Positions 53,391 to 63,311 of a stretch of DNA of 64,000 nt are shown in pieces. The stretch lies in assembly GCF_900102625.1 (NCBI RefSeq), contig NZ_FMZC01000004.1, positions 62,001 through 126,000 on the forward strand, given 5' to 3'. The notes beneath the pieces were generated by a model. It did no database searches. It was not told the DNA's origin and saw only the letters and a list, made by a program, of their open reading frames with translations. Both the position numbers and the translations under genes were made by a program. Within the stretch, counting starts at the first letter, position 1. Every line of letters starts with the position of its first letter. The stretch is from Paracidovorax valerianellae (GTDB lineage: Bacteria; Pseudomonadota; Gammaproteobacteria; Burkholderiales; Burkholderiaceae_C).

Positions 53391-55585
53391 AATTCGACAC
53401 CCCTGCTTCGCAAAACGCCATCGACCAGCTCAAGGTGGTCGGCCAGCCCGTGGACCGCATCGACGGGCCGCTCAAGACCAGCGGGCTCGCGCGCTACGCC
53501 TATGAGCAGCACGACGTGGTGGCTGCGCAGGCCTATGGCTACATCGTCGGGTCTTCCATCGCCAAGGGGCGCATCGCCTCGATGGACCTGGCTGCCGCCA
53601 GCGCCGCGCCGGGCGTGCTGGCCGTCGTCAATGCGCAGAACGCCGGCAAGCTCGGCAAGGGCAAGATGAACGTGGCCCGGCTGCTGGGCGGCAGCGGCAT
53701 CGAGCACTATCACCAGGCCGTGGCGCTGGTCGTGGCCGAAACCTTCGAGCAGGCCCGGGCCGCCGCACAGCTGCTGAAGATCGAGTACGTGAGCGCGCCC
53801 GGCGCGTTCGACCTCTCGGCCGCACGTGATGGCGCCACCGTGCCCAAATCGTCCAAGCCCGAGAGCGCGTTCGGCAACTTCGCGGGCCAGTATCCCGAGG
53901 CCGCGGTGCGGCTGGATGCCACCTACACCACGCCCGACCACACCCACGCGATGATGGAGCCCTTCGCCACGCTGGCGGCCTGGGAAGGCGACCGCCTCAC
54001 GGTGTGGCTGTCCAACCAGATGATCGCCTGGACCGCCGGCGACCTGGCCCGGACGCTGGGCCTGGCGCCCGACAAGGTGCGGCTGGTGTCGCCCTTCATC
54101 GGCGGCGGCTTCGGCGGCAAGCTCTTCTTGCGGGCCGACACCGTGCTGGCCGCACTGGGCGCGCGCGCGGCCGGCCGGCCGGTCAAGGTGGCCATGCAGC
54201 GCCCGCTGATGGCCAACAACAGCACGCACCGGCCCGCGACCATTCAGCGCATCCGCATCGGTGCCGGCAAGGACGGGCGCATCACCGCCATCGGCCACGA
54301 AAGCTGGTCCGGCAACCTGCCGGGCGGCGACCCCGAGGACGCCATCGCGCAGACCCGGCTGCTGTATGCCGGTGCCCACCGCTACACGGCGCTGCGCATC
54401 TCGCAACTGGACCTGCCCGAAGGCAACGCCATGCGCGCACCGGGCGAGGCGCCCGGGCTGATGGCGCTGGAGATCGCCATGGACGAAATGGCAGAGCGGC
54501 TCGGCATCGACCCCATCGAATTTCGCGTCCTCAACGACACGCAGACCGACCCGGAAAAGCCGGGCCGCAAGTTCTCGCAGCGCCAACTGGTCGAATGCCT
54601 GCGCCTGGGCGCGGAGCGCTTCGGCTGGGCGCAGCGCAGCGCGGTGCCGGGCCAGCGCCGCGAGGGCCGATGGCTGGTCGGCATGGGCGTGGCGGCGGGC
54701 TTTCGCAACAACCTGCTCATGAAATCGGCAGCCCGCGTGCGCCTGGACGCGCAGGGCCGCATCACGGTCGAAAGCGACATGACCGACATCGGCACCGGCA
54801 GCTACACCATCATGGCGCAGACCGCCGCCGAGGTGATGGGCGTCGCGCTGCAACAGGTGGACGTGCGCCTGGGCGATTCCGCCTTCCCCGCAGCGGCCGG
54901 TTCAGGCGGGCAATGGGGCGCCAACAACGCCACGTCCGGCGTCTATGCCGCGTGCATGAAGCTGCGCGAGACGATCGCGCGCAAGCTCGGCGTGGAGCCG
55001 GCCGAAGCCGTGTTCGCCGATGGCACGGTGCGCGCGGGCGGGCGCTCGACGCCGCTGGCCGAGGTGGCCGGCGCGGCCGGGCTGGTGGCGGAGGACGCGA
55101 TCGAATACGGCGACCTCGACAAGCAGTACCAGCAGTCCACCTTCGCCGGCCATTTCGTCGAAGTGGGCGTGGCGGTGGACACGGGCGAGGTGCGCGTGCG
55201 CCGCATGCTGGCCGTGTGCGCCGCGGGCCGCATCCTGAACCCCAAGACCGCCCGCAGCCAGGTCATCGGCGCGATGACCATGGGCGTGGGCTCGGCGCTC
55301 ATGGAAGAGCTGGCCGTGGACACGCGCCGCGGCTTCTTCGTGAACCATGACCTGGCGGGCTACGAGGTGCCGGTGCATGCCGACATTCCGCACCAGGAAG
55401 TGATCTTCCTGCCCGAGACCGACCCGATCTCTTCACCCATGAAGGCCAAGGGCGTGGGCGAACTGGGCCTGTGCGGGGTAGGCGCGGCCGTGGCCAACGC
55501 GGTCTACAACGCGACGGGTGCGCGGGTGCGCGACTATCCCATCACGCTGGACAAACTGCTGCCGCACCTGCCGGCGTACGCCTGA
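53387..55585 (+). CDS. paoC: Periplasmic aldehyde oxidoreductase, molybdenum subunit PaoC
   Basis: A 732-residue catalytic subunit that binds molybdopterin cytosine dinucleotide and oxidises a broad range of aldehydes. Features are the N-terminal hammerhead domain ([22 protein letters not shown]), IGGGFGGK for cofactor contact, and the catalytic Glu692 in [10 protein letters not shown], at the same number as in E. coli PaoC. No signal peptide; export is via PaoA. paoD follows 23 bp after the stop. Confidence 0.94.
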   Translation: MKFDTPASQNAIDQLKVVGQPVDRIDGPLKTSGLARYAYEQHDVVAAQAYGYIVGSSIAKGRIASMDLAAASAAPGVLAVVNAQNAGKLGKGKMNVARLLGGSGIEHYHQAVALVVAETFEQARAAAQLLKIEYVSAPGAFDLSAARDGATVPKSSKPESAFGNFAGQYPEAAVRLDATYTTPDHTHAMMEPFATLAAWEGDRLTVWLSNQMIAWTAGDLARTLGLAPDKVRLVSPFIGGGFGGKLFLRADTVLAALGARAAGRPVKVAMQRPLMANNSTHRPATIQRIRIGAGKDGRITAIGHESWSGNLPGGDPEDAIAQTRLLYAGAHRYTALRISQLDLPEGNAMRAPGEAPGLMALEIAMDEMAERLGIDPIEFRVLNDTQTDPEKPGRKFSQRQLVECLRLGAERFGWAQRSAVPGQRREGRWLVGMGVAAGFRNNLLMKSAARVRLDAQGRITVESDMTDIGTGSYTIMAQTAAEVMGVALQQVDVRLGDSAFPAAAGSGGQWGANNATSGVYAACMKLRETIARKLGVEPAEAVFADGTVRAGGRSTPLAEVAGAAGLVAEDAIEYGDLDKQYQQSTFAGHFVEVGVAVDTGEVRVRRMLAVCAAGRILNPKTARSQVIGAMTMGVGSALMEELAVDTRRGFFVNHDLAGYEVPVHADIPHQEVIFLPETDPISSPMKAKGVGELGLCGVGAAVANAVYNATGARVRDYPITLDKLLPHLPAYA

Positions 55586-55608
55586 CGGCGCGGGAGGCGC
55601 AAAAGGCC

Positions 55609-56631
55609 ATGGACAACCTCGACTTTCGCGTGCTGCACACGCTGCGCGACTGGCGCCGTGCTGGCGCGCACGCGTGGCTCGTCACCGTGGTGAGAACCTG
55701 GGGCTCGTCGCCGCGGCCGGTGGGTTCCATCCTCGCGCTGTCGGACAGCGGCGCCCTGGTGGGCTCGGTCAGCGGGGGCTGCATCGAAGACGACCTGATC
55801 GCCCGCTGCTGCGTGCCAGGCCGTGACGACGCCCTGCCCCGGTCCGCGGCTACACCGCTGCGGCTGAAATACGGCGTGTCCGCCGACGAGGCGCACCGGT
55901 TCGGCCTGCCCTGCGGCGGCACGCTGGAGTTGATGGTGGAGCGGGACCCGCCGCTCGATTCGCTGGAGACCCTCGTGGACGCCCTGGCCCAGGGCCGCCT
56001 GATGCGCCGCAGTGTTCGATGGGCCGATGGCGCGGTCGCCCTGGAGAACGCCGCAGACACCGCGGGCGCACCGGCCTTCCCGGCCGACGAACAGGTGGTC
56101 GCCAACACATTCGGCCCGGAGTTCCGCATGCTGCTGATCGGCGCGGGGCAACTGGCCGAGTACCTCGCCACCATGGCCGGTTTCAACGGGTTCGCCGTGA
56201 CGGTGTGCGATCCCAGGGCCGAGTACCGTGGCTCGTGGTCGGTCGCGGGCGCGAAGCTGGCGGACGGCATGCCCGACGACGTGGTGCTGGACTTCCAGCC
56301 CGACCGCCGCAGCGCCGTGATCGCGCTCACGCACGACCCCAAGCTGGACGATCTGGCCTTGCTGGAGGCCTTGAAGACCAATGCCTTTTACGTCGGTGCC
56401 ATCGGCAGCCGCCGCAACAACGAAGCCCGGCGCCAGCGGCTTGCCGACCATTTCGACCTGACCGAGTACGAACTGGCGCGGCTCAGGGGCCCGATCGGCC
56501 TGTTCATCGGCAGCAAGACCCCCGCCGAAATCGCCGTGAGCGTGATGGCGGAGGTGCTGAGTGTGAGAAACGGCGTGGCGATCCCGCGGCAGATGCAGGT
56601 CGCGCCAGCGAAGGAAATGCTGGCGGGTTAG
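55609..56631 (+). CDS. paoD: Molybdenum cofactor insertion chaperone PaoD (XdhC/CoxI family)
   Basis: A 340-residue XdhC-family protein that inserts the mature cofactor into PaoC and probably protects it. The N-terminal XdhC_CoxI domain shows TWGSSPRPVGSILALSD and SGGCIEDDLI (Cys ligand). A Rossmann domain follows, with LLIGAGQLAEYLA near 180 and GAIGSRRNN near 260. It is the last gene of the operon. AAAAGG lies five bases before the ATG. Confidence 0.92.
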   Translation: MDNLDFRVLHTLRDWRRAGAHAWLVTVVRTWGSSPRPVGSILALSDSGALVGSVSGGCIEDDLIARCCVPGRDDALPRSAATPLRLKYGVSADEAHRFGLPCGGTLELMVERDPPLDSLETLVDALAQGRLMRRSVRWADGAVALENAADTAGAPAFPADEQVVANTFGPEFRMLLIGAGQLAEYLATMAGFNGFAVTVCDPRAEYRGSWSVAGAKLADGMPDDVVLDFQPDRRSAVIALTHDPKLDDLALLEALKTNAFYVGAIGSRRNNEARRQRLADHFDLTEYELARLRGPIGLFIGSKTPAEIAVSVMAEVLSVRNGVAIPRQMQVAPAKEMLAG

Positions 56632-56671
56632 CGCTGCGCTGCAGTGCTGCTGCGTGTGCAGCCACTGCGAA

Positions 56672-57049
56672 TTACCGCTTGTCCGCCGCCTTCTGGACTT
56701 CGGCCTGGAACGCATCGCTTTGGCGAAGGCGCACGTATTCCTCATAAGCGCGGTCATAGGATTGGGTTTCGATGCCGTACGACCGCGACAGCGTTTCATA
56801 GCGGTCGGCACCTGCGCGCCGCCACAGGGCGAGGTCTGCAATCACTTCGGCACGCGACAGCGCCGGCTGCTGCGGCCTGGCGGCGCTGTCCTGGGTCTGG
56901 GTCTGGGCGTGGACGGGCGATGCGAACAGCGCGACCGTGGCCAACGCCGCTGCGAGCGTGGTGGCCCAGAAAAGCCGCGCACCCTGGCGCGCCGTGGACG
57001 CTTGCGATGGGGCTGGCGATGAAGAGAGGTTCAAGGACGAATAAGACAT
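56672..57049 (-). CDS. DUF4148 family exported protein
   Basis: A 125-residue protein with a long signal peptide (cleavage near VHAQ, residue ~49). The short mature domain LSRAEVIADLALWRRAGADRYE is the DUF4148 core, very common in Burkholderiales. Function is unknown. It is a single gene on the strand opposite to pao. Confidence 0.8.
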   Translation of the reverse strand: MSYSSLNLSSSPAPSQASTARQGARLFWATTLAAALATVALFASPVHAQTQTQDSAARPQQPALSRAEVIADLALWRRAGADRYETLSRSYGIETQSYDRAYEEYVRLRQSDAFQAEVQKAADKR

Positions 57050-57107
57050 TGGAATCTTCCGGTGGGATGGCTAGGTGGTGGGTAGAAATGGGCAGGGTGA
57101 AGGCGCG

Positions 57108-57404
57108 TCAACCGCGCGCCTTCAGATGCGGCATGGGGTGGTGTTCGTAGTGCCCGATCCCGCTCTGGATCAGCGGATCTGCCGACGTGAATGCGGTGAT
57201 CTCCTGGTCGTCAGCGATCTGAAAGAGCGAGACGCCATAGCTTCCCGCCGGGTCCATGACGGGGCCGTGCGCCACGATCAGGCCCTGGGCCAGCAACTGG
57301 TCCAGGTACGCGCCGTGTTGCTGCATTCCCTGCCGCTCATTGGCGGACAAGGTGGCCAGAAAATCCGCGCGGGGGGGAATGAATCGGCAGAGGAAATATT
57401 TCAT
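57108..57404 (-). CDS. YciI-like protein
   Basis: A 98-residue YciI-family protein with a ferredoxin-like dimeric fold. MKYFLCRFIPPRADFLATLS, the GLIVAHGPVMDPAGSYGVSLF core with its His-Gly-Pro, and PLIQSGIGHYE near the end are family features. Its activity is unknown (some relatives are dehydrochlorinases or muconolactone-isomerase-like). It lies 22 bp after the SDR gene and is probably in its operon. Confidence 0.85.
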   Translation of the reverse strand: MKYFLCRFIPPRADFLATLSANERQGMQQHGAYLDQLLAQGLIVAHGPVMDPAGSYGVSLFQIADDQEITAFTSADPLIQSGIGHYEHHPMPHLKARG

Positions 57405-57426
57405 GGGCTATTCCTGTCGTTCCCGT

Positions 57427-58233
57427 TCACGCGGCCGTTTTCACGCTTTTCAGGATGGCGCCTTCGAACATCTTCGGAAGGTAGCTCTGCAGGAAAAGGA
57501 TCATTCCGGTCATCTTTCCCACCGGGTTGCTGAAGCGGGGTTCTTTCTGCCCGATCAACTGGGTGATGGTCCGGACGACGGCATCGGGTGCCTCTGCTTC
57601 ATCGATGCCCTTCTGGGTCGCTGCATCGGCCTGCTTGCGGTAGGCGTCGTAGTCCGCGATGCGGCCTGCGGAGGCCGAGACGGCGTTGTGGGCCAGATTG
57701 GTTTTGAACCACGACGGCTCCACCATGCTCACCTTGATGTTGAAGGGGTCCAGCTCGAACCGCAGGGACTTGAAGAACCCTTGAACGGCATGCTTGGACG
57801 CGGTGTAGTAGGACAGATTGGGTGGCCCGATCAGGCCGACGATCGAACTCACCGTGATGATCTGCCCCTGCTTTTGGCGGCGGAAATGGGGAAGCAAGGC
57901 ATTCGTGACCTTGACCGTGCCCCAGAAGTTGGTCTCGAACTGCTCGCGGCCCACGTCCACGGAGGTCTCTTCGGCCAGGCCGGTCACCATGTAGCCCGCG
58001 TTGTTGACCAGCACGTCCAGTTGCTGGGTCTGGGCGAACAGCGTTTCGGTGAAGCGCTGAATGGACTCGTCGTCATCGATGTCCAGGCGCAGCATCTTGA
58101 AAGGCACCTTGCCCGCATGCTTTTCAGGCTCGCGGCTGGTGCCGATGACGTTGAAGCCCTGCTGCTGCAACTGCTTGCCCAGCAGCAAGCCGAAGCCCGA
58201 GGAGGCGCCGGTGATCAAAACGGTCTTTTTCAT
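57427..58233 (-). CDS. Short-chain dehydrogenase/reductase
   Basis: A 268-residue classical SDR. The cofactor loop TGASSGFG is at 8-15, NNAG at 77-80, and the catalytic Ser130, Tyr143 and Lys147 (YTASK) are intact. No Arg or Asp at the usual positions settles NAD versus NADP; TSREPEK after beta-2 favours NADP. It is transcribed divergently from a HxlR regulator, with a strong promoter next to the regulator start, and is followed by a YciI gene. The substrate is unknown. Confidence 0.92.
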   Translation of the reverse strand: MKKTVLITGASSGFGLLLGKQLQQQGFNVIGTSREPEKHAGKVPFKMLRLDIDDDESIQRFTETLFAQTQQLDVLVNNAGYMVTGLAEETSVDVGREQFETNFWGTVKVTNALLPHFRRQKQGQIITVSSIVGLIGPPNLSYYTASKHAVQGFFKSLRFELDPFNIKVSMVEPSWFKTNLAHNAVSASAGRIADYDAYRKQADAATQKGIDEAEAPDAVVRTITQLIGQKEPRFSNPVGKMTGMILFLQSYLPKMFEGAILKSVKTAA

Positions 58234-58459
58234 GGGGAAGTTTCTTTTAAAGGCGGGATTCGGAAACCGAGGGATGGGCCAATGGCGTGGCCCGGGAGGC
58301 CGTGGTGAAAAGCGATGGAACCGCACGTTGCGCGGCGCCCTGCGGCACTGCGCAAGCCAATGCCCTGCCTGCGCCGACGGCGGGGCCATTGCGATACAAA
58401 ACGGTGCTGAACATGGGGTCCTTGGAGGCAGGTCAGGGAGTGGACTGGCTGCTGGCCGC

Positions 58460-58492
58460 ATGTTAGTATCGATTTAATAGTGAGTCAATACT
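58460..58492 (-). promoter_or_regulatory. Promoter of the SDR gene with HxlR operator
   Basis: On the minus strand TTGACT (58483-58488) and TAACAT (58460-58465) are 17 bp apart, a near-consensus sigma-70 promoter reading into the SDR gene. An inverted repeat AGTAT...ATACT (58465-58492) covers the promoter, only 8 bp before the HxlR start. It is the likely operator for both genes. Confidence 0.65.
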
Positions 58493-58500
58493 GAAACGAT

Positions 58501-58938
58501 ATGGACACCGAAAAAACTTCCGAAAGCACCTGTCCCATCGCGCGCAGCCTCGATGTGCTGGGCGATGCCTGGACGATGCTGATCCTGCGGGACGCCAACG
58601 CCGGGCTGACGCGCTTCGACCAATTCAAGAAGAGTCTCGGGATTGCGCCCACCATGCTGACCAAGCGCCTGGCCGCACTCACCGACGAAGGGCTGCTGGA
58701 AAAGCGGCAGTATTCCGAGCGCCCGCCGCGTGACGAATACGTGCTGACCGCCGCGGGACGGGACTACCTGCCGGTGCTTTTCATGATCGGCGCGTGGGGC
58801 CGCAAGCACCGTGGCACAGGCAGGCTGGTGCGCTTCGTGGACGCCGAGAACGGCACCGACATCGACCCCGTGGCGATCGATGCCGTGACGGGCGCGGCGC
58901 TCGGAACGCGCGCCATCAAGCTGGTGAACCCCGACTGA
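58501..58938 (+). CDS. HxlR-family transcriptional regulator
   Basis: A 145-residue winged-helix regulator of the HxlR type. It has an N-terminal Cys11 directly before PIARSLDVLGDAWTMLILRD, which in relatives such as YodB and HypR senses quinones, aldehydes or oxidants. The recognition helix lies in LGIAPTMLTKRLAALTDEGLL. The ~35 C-terminal residues extend beyond the core domain. It is divergent from the SDR it probably represses. Confidence 0.9.
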   Translation: MDTEKTSESTCPIARSLDVLGDAWTMLILRDANAGLTRFDQFKKSLGIAPTMLTKRLAALTDEGLLEKRQYSERPPRDEYVLTAAGRDYLPVLFMIGAWGRKHRGTGRLVRFVDAENGTDIDPVAIDAVTGAALGTRAIKLVNPD

Positions 58939-58963
58939 GGCACGGCCGCGCTGAGCCCTGGGC

Positions 58964-60325
58964 TCAGAGCCCGGCCCACCGGCACGCCACGCCCAGCAGC
59001 CCGGCAAGCGCCAGCACGGGAATCACGCCCCACCGCAGCCGGAACAGCGCCACCGCGGCCACGGCGCCGATCAGTGCCGAGCCGCCGTCGAACCGGCCCC
59101 CCAGCCCCTGCGGCCACAGCACGTGGTAGGCGAAGAACACCGCCAGGTTGGCGATGACGCCCACCACGGCCGCCGTGATGCCGGTCAACGGCGCGGTGAA
59201 CTTCAGGTTGCCGTGGGTGGATTCGATGAAAGGCCCGCCCAGCAGGATGAAGAAAAACGAAGGCAGGAACGTGAAGAACGTCACCACGGTGGCGGCCACG
59301 GCGCCCGCCAGAAACAGCGCATCGGGCCCGAAAAGGGCCTGCGTCCAGCCCCCGACGAAGGCCACGAACGACACCACCATGATGAGCGGGCCGGGCGTCG
59401 TCTCGCCGAGCGCCAGCCCGTCGATCATCTGCGTGGCGCTCAGCCACTGGTGGTGGTCGACAGCGCCCTGGTAGACGTAGGGCAGCACGGCATAGGCGCC
59501 GCCGAAGGTCATCAGCGCGGCCTTGGTGAAGAACCAGCCCATCTGCGTCAGCACCGCGTTCCAACCGAAAAGGGCCCAGAGACTTCCCAGCGCGGCGAGC
59601 CACAGCCCGATGCTGATGACCAGCACTTTGCAAAGCCGAGGCCACGAAAACAACGCGTGGGCTGGCGTGGGCGTGTCGTCGTCGATGAGCGCGCGCATGC
59701 CTGGCGATGCTGACGCCTTGCCATGGCCGCCACTGCCGGAAAACGCCTCGGGTGCGACCTTGCTGCCGATGTAGCCCACGGCAGCGGCCAGCAGCACGAT
59801 GGCGGGAAACGGCACCTGCAGCGCGAAGATGGCCACGAACGCCGCCACGGCAATGCCCCAAAGCCAGCGGTTCTTCAGCGTGCGGGAACCGACCCGGTAG
59901 GCAGCCTGCACCACCAGCGCAGTCACGGCCGGCTTGATGCCGTAGAACACCCCGGCGATCACCGGCACGTCGCCATGCGCCATGTAGAGCCACGACAGGC
60001 CGATGAGGATGAACAGCGAGGGCAGCACGAACAGGGCGCCGGCGATGATCCCGCCCCGGGTCCGGTGCAGGAGCCAGCCGATGTACGTGGCGAGCTGCTG
60101 CGCTTCGGGGCCCGGCAGCAGCATGCAGTAGTTGAGTGCGTGGAGAAAGCGCTTTTCCGAAATCCACCGGCGGCGCTCCACCAGTTCGGCATGCATCAGG
60201 GCGATCTGTCCGGCCGGGCCGCCGAAGCTGATGAAGCCGAGCTTGAGCCAGAAAAGCAGGGCTTCGGAAAGCGGGAGGGAGCGGGGCGGTGTCGATGCGG
60301 CGTCGTCGGGCAAGGCGGTGTCCAT
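58964..60325 (-). CDS. chrA: Chromate transporter ChrA
   Basis: A 453-residue two-domain (long-chain) CHR protein. The first half has FWLKLGFISFGGPAGQIALMH and MLLPGPEAQQLATYIGWLLH; the second repeats the motif as FFTKAALMTFGGAYAVLPYVYQG and LGETTPGPLIMVVSFVAFVGGW. About 12 membrane helices. It exports chromate from the cytoplasm. GGAG precedes the ATG at 60325; a GTG 45 bp upstream is an alternative. No chrB regulator is adjacent. Confidence 0.93.
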   Translation of the reverse strand: MDTALPDDAASTPPRSLPLSEALLFWLKLGFISFGGPAGQIALMHAELVERRRWISEKRFLHALNYCMLLPGPEAQQLATYIGWLLHRTRGGIIAGALFVLPSLFILIGLSWLYMAHGDVPVIAGVFYGIKPAVTALVVQAAYRVGSRTLKNRWLWGIAVAAFVAIFALQVPFPAIVLLAAAVGYIGSKVAPEAFSGSGGHGKASASPGMRALIDDDTPTPAHALFSWPRLCKVLVISIGLWLAALGSLWALFGWNAVLTQMGWFFTKAALMTFGGAYAVLPYVYQGAVDHHQWLSATQMIDGLALGETTPGPLIMVVSFVAFVGGWTQALFGPDALFLAGAVAATVVTFFTFLPSFFFILLGGPFIESTHGNLKFTAPLTGITAAVVGVIANLAVFFAYHVLWPQGLGGRFDGGSALIGAVAAVALFRLRWGVIPVLALAGLLGVACRWAGL

Positions 60326-60466
60326 GGGAACTCCATGAGGGGCTTGCAGCGCTTGGACGGACACCGTCACCCCTTGCGGGACGGGAGGCTGTTTTTCCCG
60401 GAGCGCGCATCTTAATGGCTGCGCCGTCCAGACTGAGGGTGGGCAGACGGGGCCCGCCCTTTGGCG

Positions 60467-61393
60467 CTAGCGCTCCCTGACGGCAGTGACTGCAGCCCCT
60501 GCAGGCGCCGGCCGCAGCACCAGCCACAGCGCCGCGGCGATCAGCCCGCCGCCGGCCGCGTGCGCGCCCGTGGCGGCCTCGCCCAGGATCAGCCAGCCCC
60601 AGGCCACACCGAACAGCGGCACCAGGAACGTGACCGACAGCGCCTTGAGCGGCCCCACATCGGCGATGAGCCGGAAATACAGCACATAGGCCAGGGCCGT
60701 GCACAGCAGGCCCATGGCGAGCATGGCGGCCCACACCGCGGGCGGGGCGGCCAGCCACGTGGCGGGCAGTTCCGGCTGGCGCCACACCTCCCACGCCGCG
60801 AACGGGGCCAGCACCAGCACTGCGCCCCATTGGCTGCCCACGGCGACCAGGCGGCTGTCCAGCCCGCCGCGCGCAGTGATCCAGCGGCGCGTGAGGAACC
60901 CCGTCACGCCGTAGCAGGCCGTGGCCACCAGGCAAGCGCCCATGCCGGCCAGCACCTGCGGCGACAAGGCCACGGGGCCGGTCTGTGCCAGCACCGCCAC
61001 CCCGGCCATGCCGAGCAGCACGCCCGCCGTGCGCGCCGCCGTGATGCGCTCGCCGAAAGCAGCCGCGCCGATCAGCACGCCCATGAGCGGCGTGGTCGCA
61101 TTCAGGATGGCGCTGTAGCCCGCCGGCAGGCTGCGCGCGGCCAGGGCGAACATGAGAAACGGCACGCCCGAATTGACCACGCCCAGCACCAGCGCCGCGC
61201 CCAGCTTGCCGTGAAAGGCCGGCCGCAGCCGCGCGAACGCCAGCAACGCCATCAGCCCCGCAGCGGCCAGCGCCACGCGCCCGAAGGCCGTCGGCACCGC
61301 GCCCAACACCGGCACGGCGATGCGCATGAACAGGAAACTGCCGCCCCACAAAGCGGCGAGGGCGAACAGGCGAATCAGGCTGGCAAGGGTCAT
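60467..61393 (-). CDS. EamA/DMT superfamily exporter
   Basis: A 308-residue drug/metabolite transporter with ten predicted membrane helices made of two EamA repeats. Typical are ALWGGSFLFMRIAVPVLGAVPTAFGRV at the start and GPLKALSVTFLVPLFGVAWGWLILGE in the second repeat. The substrate is unknown (amino acids or metabolites in relatives). It is divergent from a LysR regulator across 150 bp, a common pairing in which the regulator controls the exporter. Confidence 0.9.
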   Translation of the reverse strand: MTLASLIRLFALAALWGGSFLFMRIAVPVLGAVPTAFGRVALAAAGLMALLAFARLRPAFHGKLGAALVLGVVNSGVPFLMFALAARSLPAGYSAILNATTPLMGVLIGAAAFGERITAARTAGVLLGMAGVAVLAQTGPVALSPQVLAGMGACLVATACYGVTGFLTRRWITARGGLDSRLVAVGSQWGAVLVLAPFAAWEVWRQPELPATWLAAPPAVWAAMLAMGLLCTALAYVLYFRLIADVGPLKALSVTFLVPLFGVAWGWLILGEAATGAHAAGGGLIAAALWLVLRPAPAGAAVTAVRER

Positions 61394-61543
61394 GGTGGGG
61401 TCTAAATGAAGGGTTTGGACGGTGCGGCGCGAGAGGCCGGGGCAGCAGCAGCGCCCCGCACCAGAGACCGCCGATTCTTGAAAATTCGAGCCCTCGGAGC
61501 AAACCATTTATCCTCGGCGACTGTTTATTTTTTCTCAACAGTC

Positions 61544-62437
61544 ATGCGCTTGCCTCCCCTCATCGCCGTGCGTTTCTTCGAAGCCACCGCGCGCCACCTG
61601 AGCGTGCGGCGCGCCGCGATCGAACTGCACGTCACGCCCGGCGCCGTTTCGCAACAGGTGCGCAAGCTGGAAGAGTTTCTGGGCTGCACGCTGTTCGAGC
61701 GCCTGCCGCGCTGCCTGGCGCTCACGCGCGCTGGCACCGATTACCAGGCAGCGTGCAGCGATGCGCTCGCGGTGATCGGCCATGCCACTTCGCGCGTGTC
61801 CATGGGCGCACGGCGCGTCGTGCTGGTGAGCTGCACGCCGGGCTTTGCCGTGCAGTGGCTGGTGCCGCGCCTGCAGGACTTTCAGCAGCACGCTGCCAGC
61901 CTCGACGTGCATGTGAGCACGACCAACCGCACCATCGACCTGGCCGAGGAAGGCGTGCATTTCGCGGTGCGCCACGGCATGGGCCGCTACCCCGGGTTGC
62001 GCGCCGAAGCGCTGCTGGCCGACGACCTCGTGCCCGTGTGCAGCCCGCGACTGGTGGCACCGCGCCGCATCGCACGGGCACGGGACATCGATGGACCACG
62101 GCTTCTGCACGACGAGCACCGCGGCGATTGGCGGCTTTGGTGTGAAGCGCACCGTATGCCTCGGGTAAACACCGAACAGGGCGTGGTGTTCGCCGATTCC
62201 AACGGTGCGATCGAGGCCGCGGTGGCCGGGCGGGGCTTTGCGCTGGTGCGCCGCGCCCTCATCGCGCGCGAACTGGCCACGCGCGCGTTGATCGGCGTGC
62301 AGGCCGGCACGCTCGCCACGCCGCTGGCCTACCACCTGGTGTACGCGGCGCCAGCGCTCATCGATCCGCAATTGCGCCGCTTTCGCGACTGGATCGTGGC
62401 GCAGGCGGGGGAAGAGCGCGGCAGCGGCGCGGCGTAA
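61544..62437 (+). CDS. LysR-family transcriptional regulator (GcvA-like)
   Basis: A 297-residue LTTR. The N-terminal helix-turn-helix (PLIAVRFFEATARHLSVRRAAIELHVTPGAVSQQVRKLEEFLG) is of the GcvA type. A two-lobed effector domain follows with VVLVSCTPGFAVQWLVPRL. The ATG at 61544 begins the domain. It diverges from the EamA exporter gene, which it probably regulates; the effector is unknown. Confidence 0.92.
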   Translation: MRLPPLIAVRFFEATARHLSVRRAAIELHVTPGAVSQQVRKLEEFLGCTLFERLPRCLALTRAGTDYQAACSDALAVIGHATSRVSMGARRVVLVSCTPGFAVQWLVPRLQDFQQHAASLDVHVSTTNRTIDLAEEGVHFAVRHGMGRYPGLRAEALLADDLVPVCSPRLVAPRRIARARDIDGPRLLHDEHRGDWRLWCEAHRMPRVNTEQGVVFADSNGAIEAAVAGRGFALVRRALIARELATRALIGVQAGTLATPLAYHLVYAAPALIDPQLRRFRDWIVAQAGEERGSGAA

Positions 62438-62443
62438 CTCGCG

Positions 62444-63004
62444 CTAGGGCGCTGGCAGCGCGCGCACCATGTACACCGCTCCCTCGCCGTAGGTGGCCAG
62501 GCGCTGCAGCTGTGCGGCGCTCTGCAGCGGCATCGGTGCGTAGCCGTGCCGTGCCCAGTAACCCTGCGAGCCTTGCACGGACACCAGCGCGCTGTGGCGC
62601 AGCCCTTCGGCGCGCGCCGCCGCCCAGGCGGCCGCCAGCAGCGCCTGCGCCAGGCCCTGCCCAGCCAATGGGGGCGACACGGCCATGTCGTGCAGGTACA
62701 GCGTGTCGGGCGCCGCTCTGCCAGCCACTGGCTCGAAATCGCCGTGCAGCGGCGTCACCTTGCCGAGCACCGAGCGGTACGCCGCGAGATAGGCGCACAG
62801 CTGGCCGTCCTGCTCCAGGGCCAGCGAGCACTGCGCCGGGCTGGCCAGGCGGCGCGCGAACACCGCATGGCTTTCTTCGAAACCTTCGCCGTAGCAGGCG
62901 CGCTGCACCTGCAGCAGCCCGGGCAGATCGGCCAGTGCGAGCGGGCGTGGAAGGGGCCGGGCAGCCGGTGAGGGAAGCGGGGGAGCAGGATTGCGGACTG
63001 GCAT
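62444..63004 (-). CDS. GNAT family N-acetyltransferase
   Basis: A 186-residue GNAT protein. The acetyl-CoA-binding motif A is AVSPPLAGQGLAQALL near residues 108-124. Before it, DTLYLHDMAVSP forms beta-4. GYWARHGYAPMP near the end matches motif B. A Pro-rich ~20-residue N-terminus is atypical. The ATG at 63004 is the best start; no clear ribosome site. Substrate unknown. Confidence 0.88.
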   Translation of the reverse strand: MPVRNPAPPLPSPAARPLPRPLALADLPGLLQVQRACYGEGFEESHAVFARRLASPAQCSLALEQDGQLCAYLAAYRSVLGKVTPLHGDFEPVAGRAAPDTLYLHDMAVSPPLAGQGLAQALLAAAWAAARAEGLRHSALVSVQGSQGYWARHGYAPMPLQSAAQLQRLATYGEGAVYMVRALPAP

Positions 63005-63311
63005 TGGAAGGCAATGGTGACAGAGCGAAATGGTGCGTCGTGGCGTGAAGTGACGTGCTGTGGCGTGCGGTGCAAGGGGCGCGAAACCCTGCCCGCCGGA
63101 GGGCGAGCGCACCGATCGACACCGCGGTTGTTCATACTACGGCTGAGCTGGCTGCGGCGGCCCGGGCGCGCTTCTTGCACGGATCGGGGGCGGCGAGCCA
63201 GGGCGTATCGTCGGCATTTGGTGGATTCGTTCGCCACCGCAAGCCGCCGGATGCGCTGCCGATGAGAGAATTTTTGCACTGTTGCCTTCGCCGTATTGAT
63301 GTCAGACCACC
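63005..63311. other. Divergent intergenic region GNAT / membrane sensor
   Basis: About 307 bp between divergent genes. The left part is a GC-rich tract of near-repeats (GTGGCGTG-like words at 63035-63070). I see no promoter or operator with confidence and no supported gene. Confidence 0.4.
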
